In this document: positions 37,304 to 46,301 of the stretch, piece by piece
Layout of the letters: every line of letters starts with the position of its first letter
Position numbering within the stretch: position 1 is the first letter of the stretch
Source of the DNA: Desulfobulbus sp. Tol-SR
GTDB taxonomy: Bacteria; Desulfobacterota; Desulfobulbia; Desulfobulbales; Desulfocapsaceae
Length of the DNA stretch: 64,000 nt
Assembly (NCBI GenBank): GCA_000769715.1
Contig: JROS01000054.1
Location: 20,355-84,354, forward strand
Direction of reading: 5' to 3'
Made by a program: the position numbers and the translations under genes
Notes under the pieces: generated by a model
What the model was told of the DNA's origin: nothing
Seen by the model: the letters and a program-made list of their open reading frames with translations, nothing else
Database searches by the model: none

Positions 37304-38146
37304 ATGGATCATGGGCGCTATGTTCAGGCCGTGCAGGAATGCGAGGCCTTCTGCCGGAGCAGGCTGCCATATCTGCCGGAAACGGTGGTCCAGTCGGGAA
37401 CCGGCCTCGGCGGCTTTGCCGACCGGATCGACGCGGAACTGACCATCCCCTACCGGGATATCCCGCATTTTCCCCGGGCCACCGTCGCCGGCCACCCCGG
37501 CAACCTGATCATCGGCCGTCTGGCCGACAGGCCTGTCGCCGTCCTCCAGGGGCGGTTCCATTACTACGAGGGCTATTCCACCCCGGAAGTGGCCTTTCCG
37601 ATCCGGGTACTGTCCCTGCTCGGGGCCAGGACCCTGATCCTGACCAACGCCGCCGGCGGCCTGAACCCGCTGTTCGAGGCCGGATCGATCATGGTCGTCC
37701 GAGACCACCTCAACTTCCTGGGCGAGAACCCGTTGCGCGGCCCCAATGTCGATGCCTGGGGACCACGGTTCCCCGACCTGTCGCAGCCGTACCACCCCGG
37801 CCTGATCCAGGCCGCCCTCGACTGCGCCGTCGCCTGCGGCCTGGAGAACGTCATCACCGGCACCTACGCCTGCATCCCCGGCCCCAGTCTCGAGACCCCG
37901 GCCGAGACGAGATGGCTCAGAGACAGCGGCGCCGACGCCGTCGGCATGTCGTCCGTGCCGGAGGTCATCGTCGCCCGCCATGCCGGCATGGCCGTGCTCG
38001 GGCTGTCGGCAATATCCAACATCAACGATCCCGACAACTTCCACCCGATCCTGCTCGACGATATCCTCGAGTGCGCCGGCCGGATCGGCCCGCAGATCGC
38101 CACCCTGATCGGGGCTGTGCTGGCAGGGGAAGCTTCATCGTGCTGA
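37304..38146 (+). CDS. punA: Purine nucleoside phosphorylase (trimeric type)
   Basis: A 280-residue phosphorylase that splits purine nucleosides into base and (deoxy)ribose-1-phosphate. The family signatures are QSGTGLGGFAD near residue 31, LQGRFHYYEGY, LTNAAGGLN, GTYACIPGPSLETPAE, and GMSSVPEVIVARHAGM. An asparagine in AISNINDPDN sits where trimeric PNPs recognise 6-oxopurines. It starts two bases after thrC and is followed 19 bases later by an MTA/SAH deaminase. It may accept the methylthioinosine or inosine made by that deaminase, but the motifs are those of ordinary PNP rather than of MTA phosphorylase. Confidence 0.92.
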   Translation: MDHGRYVQAVQECEAFCRSRLPYLPETVVQSGTGLGGFADRIDAELTIPYRDIPHFPRATVAGHPGNLIIGRLADRPVAVLQGRFHYYEGYSTPEVAFPIRVLSLLGARTLILTNAAGGLNPLFEAGSIMVVRDHLNFLGENPLRGPNVDAWGPRFPDLSQPYHPGLIQAALDCAVACGLENVITGTYACIPGPSLETPAETRWLRDSGADAVGMSSVPEVIVARHAGMAVLGLSAISNINDPDNFHPILLDDILECAGRIGPQIATLIGAVLAGEASSC

Positions 38147-38165
38147 TCATCCCCTCCATTCGAAC

Positions 38166-39494
38166 ATGACGCCCCAGGCCGACCTCCTCATCACCGGATC
38201 GCACCTCCTGCCCGGCGCCCGCCAGTCGGAGCTGCTCGAAGACCACGGCATCGCCGTTGCCGGCGACACCATCATCGCCCTCGGCCCCACGGCCGACCTC
38301 GAGAAGGCCCATCCCCGGGCCCAGCGGCTCCATACCGCCCACGGCCTGGTCATGCCGGGGCTGATCAACACCCACACCCATGCGGCGATGAGCTGTTTCC
38401 GCGGCATCGCCGACGACCTGCCGCTGATGACCTGGCTTCAGGAATATATCTTTCCCCTCGAACAGCGCCTGACCCCGGAAATCGTCTACCACTCGACCCT
38501 GCTGTCCCTGGCCGAGATGATCAAGTCCGGGACCACCAGCTTCTGCGACATGTACCTGTTCGCCAAGGATGTCGCCCGGGCGGCCGAACAGTCCGGCCTG
38601 CGGGCCTGGGTCGGCGAGGTCCTCTTTGATTTTCCCTCCCCGTCCTACGGACCGGTGGAGGCGGGATTCACCTATGTCGAAGAGATGTTCTGCCGTTATC
38701 GCCAGCACCCGCTGGTGAGAGTGGCGGTGATGCCCCACAGCGTCTACACCTGCTCACCGGACCTGCTCCGGCGCCTGGCCGAAATCGCCCGCCGGGAGAA
38801 TGCCCTCCTCCATATCCACCTGTCGGAAAACGCCTCCGAGGTGGCCACCTGCAGGGACCGCTACGGCGCCACCCCGACACGGCACCTCGACCGGCTTGGC
38901 CTGCTCGGTGACACCACCCTTGCGGCCCACTGCGTAGTCCTCGACGAAGACGATATCAGCCTGCTCGCCGAACGGAAGGTGAAAGTGAGCCACTGCGTCG
39001 AATCGAACCTGAAACTGGCATCGGGAATCGCCCCCGTCGTCCGGCTGCTCGAACGGGGCATCACCGTGTCGCTGGGCACCGACGGCAGCGCCAGCAACAA
39101 CAACATCGACATGTTCGGCGAGATGAACTGCGTCGCCAAGGTCCACAAGGTCGACCGGATGGACCCGACGGCGATGAACGCCGAGACCACCCTCGCGGCG
39201 GCGACCCTCGGCGGCGCCACTGCCCTCGGCGTGGAGCGGCGGATCGGGTCGCTGACCGTCGGCAGGAAGGCCGACGTCATCGTCATCGACCTCGACCAGC
39301 CGCACCTCATCCCGCTCTACAATGTGCCCTCGCACCTGGTATATGCCGCCAGAGGCGGCGATGTCGTCCACTCGGTGATCAACGGCCGGATCGTCATGCG
39401 GAACCGCCAACTGCTGACCATCGATGAACACGAGGTCCTGGCGGCGATGCGGGAGATAGCGGCCCAGTTCCACCCGACCCCGGGCCGGCGATGA
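38166..39494 (+). CDS. mtaD: 5-methylthioadenosine/S-adenosylhomocysteine deaminase
   Basis: A 442-residue amidohydrolase of the MtaD/TrzA group, which deaminates methylthioadenosine and S-adenosylhomocysteine. Metal-binding residues are seen in [14 protein letters not shown] (about residues 68-81), [10 protein letters not shown] (about 217), [11 protein letters not shown] and [14 protein letters not shown]. The N-terminal strand barrel, including [10 protein letters not shown], and the C-terminal strands with [13 protein letters not shown] complete the composite domain. It is directly downstream of a purine nucleoside phosphorylase, which suggests a route from SAM by-products to hypoxanthine. 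The exact substrate cannot be decided from sequence. Confidence 0.9.
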   Translation: MTPQADLLITGSHLLPGARQSELLEDHGIAVAGDTIIALGPTADLEKAHPRAQRLHTAHGLVMPGLINTHTHAAMSCFRGIADDLPLMTWLQEYIFPLEQRLTPEIVYHSTLLSLAEMIKSGTTSFCDMYLFAKDVARAAEQSGLRAWVGEVLFDFPSPSYGPVEAGFTYVEEMFCRYRQHPLVRVAVMPHSVYTCSPDLLRRLAEIARRENALLHIHLSENASEVATCRDRYGATPTRHLDRLGLLGDTTLAAHCVVLDEDDISLLAERKVKVSHCVESNLKLASGIAPVVRLLERGITVSLGTDGSASNNNIDMFGEMNCVAKVHKVDRMDPTAMNAETTLAAATLGGATALGVERRIGSLTVGRKADVIVIDLDQPHLIPLYNVPSHLVYAARGGDVVHSVINGRIVMRNRQLLTIDEHEVLAAMREIAAQFHPTPGRR

Positions 39495-39499
39495 CAACC

Positions 39500-39528
39500 T
39501 TGACTTTCTCCTCGGACTGCTCTACATT
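39500..39528 (+). promoter_or_regulatory. Putative promoter of the tatA pair
   Basis: TTGACT at 39500-39505 and TACATT at 39523-39528 with a 17-base spacer, starting six bases after the mtaD stop and about 70 bases before tatA. Confidence 0.5.
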
Positions 39529-39600
39529 TCTAGCTTGTACGTCACTGAAATTTGGTGTCGCAACCGGTTAGAATACCACCGCTCTGTCAATGAGGTTTTT

Positions 39601-39792
39601 ATGTTTGGACTTGGAATGCCGGAACTGATTGTCATCCTGGTGATTGTCGTCATCATCTTTGGTGCCGGCAAACTGCCTGAAATCGGATCGGGAATCGGTA
39701 AAGGAATAAAAAACTTCAAGGATGCGACCAAAAAAGAAGAAGAGCCGAAAAAAATCGATGATGACAAGAATGACAGCTCGACGGCAACCTGA
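39601..39792 (+). CDS. tatA: Twin-arginine translocase subunit TatA (first copy)
   Basis: A 63-residue Tat channel component. One N-terminal membrane helix ([20 protein letters not shown]) is followed by the conserved [10 protein letters not shown] hinge, an amphipathic helix [12 protein letters not shown] and a short charged tail. ATG 39601 is chosen because GAGG lies a few bases upstream and this is the conserved TatA start. A second, longer TatA-like gene follows 26 bases later. No tatC lies in the window. The MepK-like protein at 5053-5616 may be a client. Confidence 0.93.
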   Translation: MFGLGMPELIVILVIVVIIFGAGKLPEIGSGIGKGIKNFKDATKKEEEPKKIDDDKNDSSTAT

Positions 39793-39818
39793 TTTCCATT
39801 TAACTACGGAGTAACACC

Positions 39819-40064
39819 ATGTTCGGACTCGGCACACCAGAATTGATCGTCATTCTCGTCATCGCCTTCCTGATCTTCGGCGGCAAGAAGCTGCCTGAGA
39901 TCGGCGCCGGTCTCGGCAAGGCGATAACCTCCTTCAAGAAAGGTATTCGTGACGTCGAAGGCGAGGGCAAGGAACTGATGAACGGCATCCCCGGCGTCAA
40001 GGAGGCGACCGAGGTCAAGCAGACCATCGACCAGGTCAAAAACTTCGGCAAGGTCGTCAAATAA
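39819..40064 (+). CDS. Twin-arginine translocase subunit TatA/TatB-like (second copy)
   Basis: An 81-residue homologue of the preceding gene: [20 protein letters not shown], the hinge [10 protein letters not shown], an amphipathic helix, and a longer C-terminal part with repeated lysines and valines. It is 18 residues longer than the first copy. Both lack the glutamate at position 8 that marks many TatB proteins; position 8 is E in PELIV, which is also common in TatA. Whether it is a second TatA or fills the TatB role cannot be settled. GGAG precedes the ATG at normal distance. Confidence 0.88.
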   Translation: MFGLGTPELIVILVIAFLIFGGKKLPEIGAGLGKAITSFKKGIRDVEGEGKELMNGIPGVKEATEVKQTIDQVKNFGKVVK

Positions 40065-40079
40065 GTCCCGTCAACAGCG

Positions 40080-40104
40080 GCTGCAGCGGTCCCCCCGCTG
40101 CAGC
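40080..40104. terminator. Stem-loop after the tatA pair
   Basis: GCTGCAGCGG (40080-40089) pairs perfectly with CCGCTGCAGC (40095-40104), loop TCCCC. No T-run follows, so terminator function is probable rather than certain. Confidence 0.6.
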
Positions 40105-40318
40105 TCCTCGCGTGCGGTAAGTCCAATCCCGCTGTTCTCCCCTCGTCGGGTATTCTTTCCGTGACCGTATATCGTATCGTCCAGTGCGCTTTTCTGCCCT
40201 GTAGTACCCCCGATCGAACCGGTGCCACAACAACCGGTCACCCGAGTCGCATGATCATCCGCATTCAATCATTGTAAGCTTTTGATAAAACGCCATTTAT
40301 CGATATACGATATTCTTC

Positions 40319-40345
40319 TTGACAACCATATATCCCTGCTATAAA
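40319..40345 (+). promoter_or_regulatory. Putative promoter of the glutamate synthase genes
   Basis: TTGACA at 40319-40324 and TATAAA at 40340-40345 with a 15-base spacer, immediately after the box ATCGATATACGATAT. The overlap of a palindrome-like box with the -35 region would suit a repressor. Confidence 0.5.
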
Positions 40346-40471
40346 TGTAAGAATTTGACTCCAGAATTTACATTATTGTCCGACACGGTACACATTTCCG
40401 CAATGTATCCCTCTGTCGTGCTCTCACCTTCGCCTTCGGGCACTATCATTTTCACCCATCAGGAGTAGGAC

Positions 40472-41614
40472 ATGTGTCGTTTAGCCCTGAAAACCGCAAA
40501 CGAACCGTTTTCACCGTATACGGTCCTCACCGCCATGGAGGCCATGCAGGAGGGGTACGACGGTTCCGGCCTCGGCCTGCTGCTGCGGGGCATGGAATTT
40601 GAGGATTTCCGGTACAACCACAAGTTTCCCATCCTCTCCGGCATCGCCCACAGCGACAAGGCCTGGCGCCGTCTCGACGATTTCATGGAGGAACGCGGCT
40701 ACGAGTTGAAATACGACCACAAGTTCCATATGCGCTGGGACCTGGTCGAGTCGAGGGACCGCTACCGCTATTTCGTCCGCGCCTACCGCATGCCCGACAG
40801 ATTCACCGACAAGACGCAGCAGGAAAAGGACGACGAGCTGATGCGCGCCCGCCTGGCCTTGAGAAAGGACGGCGAGATGCATGGCGGCGACCTGACCGTG
40901 TTTTCATTCTGGCCGGACGTCACCATCATCAAGGAGGTCGGCTGGCCGATCAAGATCGGCGATTCGCTGTGTCTCCACGACGGCCAGATCAAGGCCAGGG
41001 TCTGTATGGCGCAGGGACGGCAGAACACCAACTACGGCATCAACCTCTATGCCTGCCACCCCTTCTTCCTCCAGGGCATCTCGACGATGACCAACGGCGA
41101 GAATACCGCCTTCGTGCCGATCAAGGACTGGCTGCTTGGTCGTGATTACCCGGGATATCTCGGCTACCAGAGCGATTCCGAGGTCTTCACCCACATCCTC
41201 CACTATACGCTCAACCAGCTCAAGCTGCCGCTGCAGGCCTACAAGCACATCATCACCCCGCTCAGTTCAAAGGAACTGGCAGCCCACCCGCAGGGCGAAT
41301 TCCTGGCCGGACTCCGCAATGTCTGCCGACGCCTGATCATCGACGGACCGAATGCCGTCATCGGCACCCTCCCCGACGAGACCTGCCTGCTGGTCATGGA
41401 CCAGAAGAAAATGCGTCCGGCCACCGTCGGCGGCAAGGCGGGCGAGTGGGCCATCGCCAGCGAGATGTGCGGCGTCGACGCCATGATCCCGGATCGCGAC
41501 CGTTCCCTTGATTTCCAGCCGATGCGCGAACATACCGTCATTATTCCACCCGATAGAAAGGAACTCACCATATGGTCTCAACACGATCCGTATCCGTTGC
41601 CCCAGGCAGCCTGA
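40472..41614 (+). CDS. Glutamate synthase glutaminase subunit (class II amidotransferase)
   Basis: A 380-residue protein carrying only the glutamine amidotransferase part of glutamate synthase. The N-terminus MCRLALKT exposes Cys2 as nucleophile after removal of Met, as in class II amidotransferases. DGSGLGLLLRG near residue 30 and the NYGINLYACHPFFLQGISTMTNGENTAF region (about 190-217) belong to this fold. It releases ammonia from glutamine for the synthase domain encoded by the next gene. AGGAG precedes the ATG. The end overlaps the next gene by 43 bases, so production of the two is coupled. Confidence 0.88.
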   Translation: MCRLALKTANEPFSPYTVLTAMEAMQEGYDGSGLGLLLRGMEFEDFRYNHKFPILSGIAHSDKAWRRLDDFMEERGYELKYDHKFHMRWDLVESRDRYRYFVRAYRMPDRFTDKTQQEKDDELMRARLALRKDGEMHGGDLTVFSFWPDVTIIKEVGWPIKIGDSLCLHDGQIKARVCMAQGRQNTNYGINLYACHPFFLQGISTMTNGENTAFVPIKDWLLGRDYPGYLGYQSDSEVFTHILHYTLNQLKLPLQAYKHIITPLSSKELAAHPQGEFLAGLRNVCRRLIIDGPNAVIGTLPDETCLLVMDQKKMRPATVGGKAGEWAIASEMCGVDAMIPDRDRSLDFQPMREHTVIIPPDRKELTIWSQHDPYPLPQAA

Positions 41615-43212
41615 CCCCCACCGATTTTCCCTGGATCATCGAGCATCGCGAGGATCGTTGCACCCTCTGCGGCAACTGCACCTCGGTCTGTCCCAAGGAT
41701 GCCATCCGCCTCGCCTACATGCGCCAGCGGATGCCCCGGCTCGACATCCTGAGCACCAAGAGGGGCAGCGAATACCGCACCTTTACCGGTATCCGCCAGG
41801 AGACGTCGATCGCCAACGCCTGCATCGGCTGCGGCATGTGCGCGATGGTCTGCCCCAACGAGGCGATCATGCCGGTGCCCAACACCAACGAGCACCGCAC
41901 CCTCTTCTTCCACAACCAGAAGGGTGAGCCCCAGAAGCGGGGCGGGCGGCGCAATGTCAGCGGCCCGAACCTGCTCGACCGCATCGTCTTCAACCGCATC
42001 TCGATGCTGACCGACCCGGCCCTCGATGCCGGCCGTCATGAATTCAACATCAACACTACCCTGGGCCGGATCCTGACCCCCGAGGAATTCCTCGATCGGA
42101 TCCAGCACGGCGGGTGGATCCCGCCGACCCGCGAGATCTTCCCCTTCGTCATCGGCTCGATGTCCTTCGGCGCCCTGTCGCCGAACATGTGGCTGGGTCT
42201 GCTGCAGGGCGTCGCCTACTGCAACGAGGTCCTCGGCATCCCGGTCGTCATGTGCACCGGCGAGGGCGGCTGTCCGCCCTGGGTCCTGCGGAGCCCATAC
42301 CTCAAGTACATCATCCTCCAGATCGCCTCCGGCTATTTCGGCTGGGACGAGATCATCAGGGCCATCCCCGAGATGCAGTGCGATCCGGCGGCGATCGAGA
42401 TCAAGTACGGCCAGGGGGCCAAGCCCGGTGACGGCGGTCTTTTGATGTGGCACAAGGTATCGAAGCTCATCGCCCGCCTGCGCGGCGTCCCCGAGAGCGT
42501 CGACCTGCCCTCGCCGCCGGTGCACCAGACCCTCTACTCGATCGAGGAGAGCGTGATGAAGATGGTCCAGACCATGTCGACCGCCTTCGGCCACAAGGTC
42601 CCGGTCTACCCCAAGATCTCGGCCTCGACCTCGGCCAAGGCCGTGCTCAACAACCTGGTGCGCAACCCCTACGCCGCCGGCCTGCTGATCGACGGCATCG
42701 ACGGCGGCACCGGCGCCGCCTACAACATCTCGATGGATGCGACCGGCAATCCGGTCGCCTCCTGCATCCGGGAATGCTACCTCGACCTGGTGGCCCAGGG
42801 CCGACAGAACGAGATCCCGATATTTGCCGCCGGCGGTATCGGCAAGAACGGCAACGTTGCCCAGAACGGGATGGCCCTGATCATGCTCGGGGCCTCCGGG
42901 GTCCATATCGGCAAGTATATCATGCAGGCCGCCGCCGGCTGCCTCGGCAACGAAAAGGGCCGCTGCAACGTCTGCAATCTCGGCATCTGTCCGAAAGGCA
43001 TCACCAGCCAGAACCCCAAACTCTACCGCCGGCTCGATCCCGACCTGGTCGCCGAACGGGTCGCCGACATCTTCATGTCGATCAGGACGGAGGTCAAGAA
43101 GATCATGGCGCCGCTCGGCCGCTCCCAGAGCCTTCCGGTCGGAATGTCGGACGCCATCGGCATCGCCGACAAGGCCGCTGCCGATCACTTGAGAATCAAC
43201 TATGTCTGCTGA
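41572..43212 (+). CDS. Glutamate synthase central (FMN) subunit with N-terminal ferredoxin domain
   Basis: A 546-residue protein. Residues 25-115 hold two 4Fe-4S clusters (CTLCGNCTSVCP and CIGCGMCAMVCP). Residues about 150-520 are the FMN barrel of glutamate synthase, with GSMSFGALSPNMW, CTGEGGCPPWVL, EIKYGQGAKPGDGG and GGTGAAYNISMD. A cysteine cluster near the end (CNVCNLGICPKGI) resembles the 3Fe-4S loop. It condenses ammonia and 2-oxoglutarate to glutamate with electrons passing through the clusters. AAAGGAA precedes ATG 41572. This split form with a ferredoxin domain is typical of archaea and anaerobes, unlike the single-chain GltB of E. coli. Confidence 0.9.
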   Translation: MVSTRSVSVAPGSLTPTDFPWIIEHREDRCTLCGNCTSVCPKDAIRLAYMRQRMPRLDILSTKRGSEYRTFTGIRQETSIANACIGCGMCAMVCPNEAIMPVPNTNEHRTLFFHNQKGEPQKRGGRRNVSGPNLLDRIVFNRISMLTDPALDAGRHEFNINTTLGRILTPEEFLDRIQHGGWIPPTREIFPFVIGSMSFGALSPNMWLGLLQGVAYCNEVLGIPVVMCTGEGGCPPWVLRSPYLKYIILQIASGYFGWDEIIRAIPEMQCDPAAIEIKYGQGAKPGDGGLLMWHKVSKLIARLRGVPESVDLPSPPVHQTLYSIEESVMKMVQTMSTAFGHKVPVYPKISASTSAKAVLNNLVRNPYAAGLLIDGIDGGTGAAYNISMDATGNPVASCIRECYLDLVAQGRQNEIPIFAAGGIGKNGNVAQNGMALIMLGASGVHIGKYIMQAAAGCLGNEKGRCNVCNLGICPKGITSQNPKLYRRLDPDLVAERVADIFMSIRTEVKKIMAPLGRSQSLPVGMSDAIGIADKAAADHLRINYVC

Positions 43213-43281
43213 TATACACCGGACATACCATCATGCCATTCGCCGGCGGGGATCTGCCGTCGCTGAAATAAGGAGTCTGCA

Positions 43282-45639
43282 GTGACAACAACGGTAGTGA
43301 AAGGTCTTGACGATCAGGGTCACCGGATCAGGTCGATGGAATTCGAACGGATGGTGCGCGCGGCGGCGGCGAAGTCCCCGGCCCTCCTTCTCGAATCCTA
43401 CGGGCAGCACAATATCGGCATCAGGCTGCAGCGCGAGGGCGGCCTCCATCTCCAGGTCAGCGGCCCATCCGGGCAGCGCCTCGGCTGCATGGGCATGCCG
43501 GGCACCACCATCCTCTGCAAGGGGCCGACCTCCGACGATGTCGGCTACCTCAATATCGGCGCCGAGATCACCATCCTCGGCGATGCCACCAACGGCGCCT
43601 GCAACGCCATGGCCAACGGCAAAGTCTATATCGGCGGTTCGATCGGGTCCCGCGGCCTGACCATGACCAAGTGGAACCCGGAATACGACAAGCCGGAGCT
43701 CTGGGTCCTCGGTTCGACCGGCGACTCCTTCGCCGAATTCAACTGCGGCGGTGTCGCCGTCGTCTGCGGCGTCAACCCGAAGAATCCCGACAATATCCTC
43801 GGCTATCGCCCCTGCGTCGGGATGGTCGGCGGTCTCATCTACTTCCGGGGCCCCATCGACGACTCCTTCCCCAGGACCAACGCCCGGCTCGACCGCCCGA
43901 ACGACGAGCAATGGCAATGGCTGGTCGAAAACATGCCGATTTTCCTCGGTAAAATCGGGAGCGCCAATCTCTTTTCGACCCTCACCAAACGCGACGAATG
44001 GCGGATCCTCGCCACCGTCACCCCCCAGGAACGGGCCCTGATGTTCTCAGGCCCGATGCCGATGGCGGAATTCCGCAATCAGCACTGGAACAAGGCCTTC
44101 GGCGGCGGCGATCCCCTGCGCGATCTCGCCCCGGGACTCGATCGCAGCGCTATCGAGACGATCGTCACCGGCGACCTGCGGCGCAAGAAACCCTACTGGG
44201 CCAACAGCGAGGCCGCGGCCCCGTGCACCTTCTACTGTCCGATCCACATTCCGACGATCGACCGCCTCCGCCTGATCCGGGAAGGCAAAATCGACGAGGC
44301 GTACGAGATGCTGCTGCGCTACACCCCCCTGCCGGCCTCGGTCTGCGGCGCCGTCTGTCCCAACCTGTGCATGGAGAACTGTTCCCGGCGCCAGGTGGAC
44401 GGGCCGATCGAGATCCAGGTCCTCGGCCGGGCCGTCGGCAATTTCCCCGCCCCCAAGCCGGCCGAATCCCTCGGCCGGAAGGTGGCCGTTATCGGCGGCG
44501 GTCCCGCCGGGATGAATGTCGCCTGGCAACTGGCCCTGGCCGGGGTGGAGGCCCACATTTTCGAGAAGGACAGCCGGATCGGCGGCAAGCTGGCCCAGGT
44601 CATCCCCTGGGAGAGGTTGTCGCAGGCGATCTGGGATGTCGAAATCAAGCGGTTCCTGGCGATGCCGAACATCACCGTCACCTGCAATTTCGACCTCGAT
44701 CGGAACAGCTTCGCCCGACTGCAGGAGGAGTACGATTACGTGGTCATCGCCGTCGGCACCCACGAGCCCAGGCGCATCCCGTTCCCCGGCCATGAGCGGG
44801 TGATCGCCGCCCTCGATTTCCTGAAACAGGCCAAGAGCGATGCGCCGCCGGCCGTCGGGCGCGAAGTGGTGATCATCGGCGCCGGCAACGTCGGCTGCGA
44901 TGTCGCCTGCGAGGCCTACCGGCTGGGAGCGGAAAAGGTCACCCTGGTCGACATCCAGAAACCACTGGCCTTCGGCAAGGAAAAGGAGGCGGCCGAGGCA
45001 CACGGCGCCGTTTTCCGCTGGCCGGTGGTGACGAAGGAAGTGACGGCCGAAGGGCTTGTCACGGCATCCGGCGAGATCATCCCGGCCCAGACGGTCATCA
45101 TCTCGATCGGTGATGTCCCGGCCCTGCCCTTCCTGCCCGAGACGATCGAGACCGTCTCCGTCGGCGGCGCGGCCTGGATCACCACCGACAAGGCCCACGT
45201 CACCTCCAACGTCCGCGTCCTGGCGGTCGGCGATGTCGAGAAGCCCGGCCTGGCGACCAACGCCCTCGGCGCCGGCAAGACCGCTGCCGAGTATATCCTC
45301 GCCCAGATCAAGGGGGAGGAATGGCGCCCCTTCACCAAGCAGGTGATCCCGCAGCAGGCGCTGACGATCACCCACTATTTTCCGGGGGACTCGCTCCCGA
45401 CCGAAACCGCCCAGGCCGATCGCTGCCTGTCCTGCGCCTCGTGCCGGGACTGCCATCTGTGCGAGACCATCTGCCCGACCGGGGCCATCAGCCGGCGGGA
45501 GATCACCTCCACCGTCGGCAAGTACCTGGCGGCGGGCGAAAAAAGCTACGAGTACGTCTCGGACGACAGCAAATGCATCGCCTGCGGCTTCTGTGCCGAC
45601 ACCTGCCCCTGCGGCATCTGGACCATGAACGCCTTCTAG
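43282..45639 (+). CDS. Glutamate synthase GXGXG domain fused to a GltD-like FAD oxidoreductase
   Basis: A 785-residue fusion. Residues 1-245 are the GXGXG (GltB C-terminal) helix domain with repeated G-x-x-G turns. Residues about 300-375 form a GltD-type Fe-S entry domain with cysteines in CTFYCPIHIP and CGAVCPNLCMENC. An FAD/NAD(P) module follows, with VAVIGGGPAGMNVAWQLA and VVIIGAGNVGCDVAC. The last 80 residues hold a two-cluster ferredoxin (CLSCASCRDCHLCETICP and CIACGFCADTCPCGIW). It supplies reducing power and completes the active complex. GTG 43282 is the start because AAGGAG precedes it at seven bases. No stop interrupts the fusion. Confidence 0.9.
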   Translation: MTTTVVKGLDDQGHRIRSMEFERMVRAAAAKSPALLLESYGQHNIGIRLQREGGLHLQVSGPSGQRLGCMGMPGTTILCKGPTSDDVGYLNIGAEITILGDATNGACNAMANGKVYIGGSIGSRGLTMTKWNPEYDKPELWVLGSTGDSFAEFNCGGVAVVCGVNPKNPDNILGYRPCVGMVGGLIYFRGPIDDSFPRTNARLDRPNDEQWQWLVENMPIFLGKIGSANLFSTLTKRDEWRILATVTPQERALMFSGPMPMAEFRNQHWNKAFGGGDPLRDLAPGLDRSAIETIVTGDLRRKKPYWANSEAAAPCTFYCPIHIPTIDRLRLIREGKIDEAYEMLLRYTPLPASVCGAVCPNLCMENCSRRQVDGPIEIQVLGRAVGNFPAPKPAESLGRKVAVIGGGPAGMNVAWQLALAGVEAHIFEKDSRIGGKLAQVIPWERLSQAIWDVEIKRFLAMPNITVTCNFDLDRNSFARLQEEYDYVVIAVGTHEPRRIPFPGHERVIAALDFLKQAKSDAPPAVGREVVIIGAGNVGCDVACEAYRLGAEKVTLVDIQKPLAFGKEKEAAEAHGAVFRWPVVTKEVTAEGLVTASGEIIPAQTVIISIGDVPALPFLPETIETVSVGGAAWITTDKAHVTSNVRVLAVGDVEKPGLATNALGAGKTAAEYILAQIKGEEWRPFTKQVIPQQALTITHYFPGDSLPTETAQADRCLSCASCRDCHLCETICPTGAISRREITSTVGKYLAAGEKSYEYVSDDSKCIACGFCADTCPCGIWTMNAF

Positions 45640-45670
45640 ATCCGGCACCGCCTGGTGTGCCAAGAAACGT

Positions 45671-45708
45671 CCCGGGTTCGGACTTTCGTCTGATCCCGGG
45701 TTTTTTTT
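45671..45708 (+). terminator. Intrinsic terminator of the glutamate synthase operon
   Basis: Stem CCCGGGTTCGGAC / GTCTGATCCCGGG (with a T-T mismatch and one G-T pair) around TTTC, followed by eight Ts. Confidence 0.92.
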
Positions 45709-45770
45709 GGTCCAGGCAGCGGCAGTACCGCACCCATCGCCGCCGCCATGCCTTCCGCCGGCAGCAGGCG

Positions 45771-46301
45771 CTATCGGTACGACCCGGCAGCAGGACGCTG
45801 CGGCCACACCTCTTCGCCCCGTTCATGCCGGAGCAGCAGATCCTTCTTGTCGACCCCGGCGCCAAACCCCACCAGTCGCCCGTCACTGCCGATCACCCGA
45901 TGACAGGGAATGACGATCATCAGCGGGTTGCGGTTGGCCGCCTGGCCCACCGCCCGAGCCTTGTTGCGGCCGCCGACCAGGGCGGCCAGTTCGCCGTAGG
46001 TCAGCACCGCGCCATAGGCAATGCCCCGCATGGCCTGCCACACCGCCAGTTGGAATTCGGTACCGACCGGTCGCAGCGGCAGGTCAAAGACCCGCAGCCG
46101 GCCGGCGAAATAGGCCCGGAGCTGGCGCTCGGCCTCGACCAGGATCTGGTTCCGACCCTGCCGCCCCGGGTGTATCCTGCGATCGCCCTTGATGCTGTCG
46201 ATGGCGTAAAGATGCTCGGCGTCGGCATGGAAGGCCAGTTCGCCGATCGGTGAAGATATGGTTCGGCAGTGTATCTCCTGCTGATCATTATCGGGATGCA
46301 T
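45771..46301 (-). CDS. ogt: Methylated-DNA--protein-cysteine methyltransferase
   Basis: A 176-residue suicide enzyme that removes methyl groups from O6-methylguanine in DNA. The acceptor cysteine is in IPCHRVIGSDG (about residue 141), preceded by RAVGQAANRNP, and FQLAVWQAM and YGELA form the helix-turn-helix. The start is ATG 46301 because AAGGAGG lies just before it; the ATG 18 bases earlier would have this signal inside the coding region. It is a stand-alone Ogt without an Ada metal domain. The gene is convergent with the glutamate synthase genes and divergent from tunR. Confidence 0.93.
   Translation of the reverse strand: MHPDNDQQEIHCRTISSPIGELAFHADAEHLYAIDSIKGDRRIHPGRQGRNQILVEAERQLRAYFAGRLRVFDLPLRPVGTEFQLAVWQAMRGIAYGAVLTYGELAALVGGRNKARAVGQAANRNPLMIVIPCHRVIGSDGRLVGFGAGVDKKDLLLRHERGEEVWPQRPAAGSYR

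Larger units (their letters stand above)
40065..40471. other. Intergenic region before the glutamate synthase operon (407 bases)
   Basis: It contains a perfect 10-pair stem-loop (40080-40104), two CGATATA-type boxes (about 40157-40170 and 40299-40313) and a promoter (40319-40345). About 120 bases lie between the promoter and the first ATG. No gene was seen on either strand. Confidence 0.6.

Noticed and set aside
41578-43188. 536-codon minus-strand frame across the glutamate synthase FMN subunit
   Set aside because: Codon-bias shadow of the real gene; low-complexity Asp/Val/Gly/Arg composition.
44047-45807. 586-codon minus-strand frame across the GltD-like fusion
   Set aside because: Same reason. 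It also runs through the operon terminator and into ogt.
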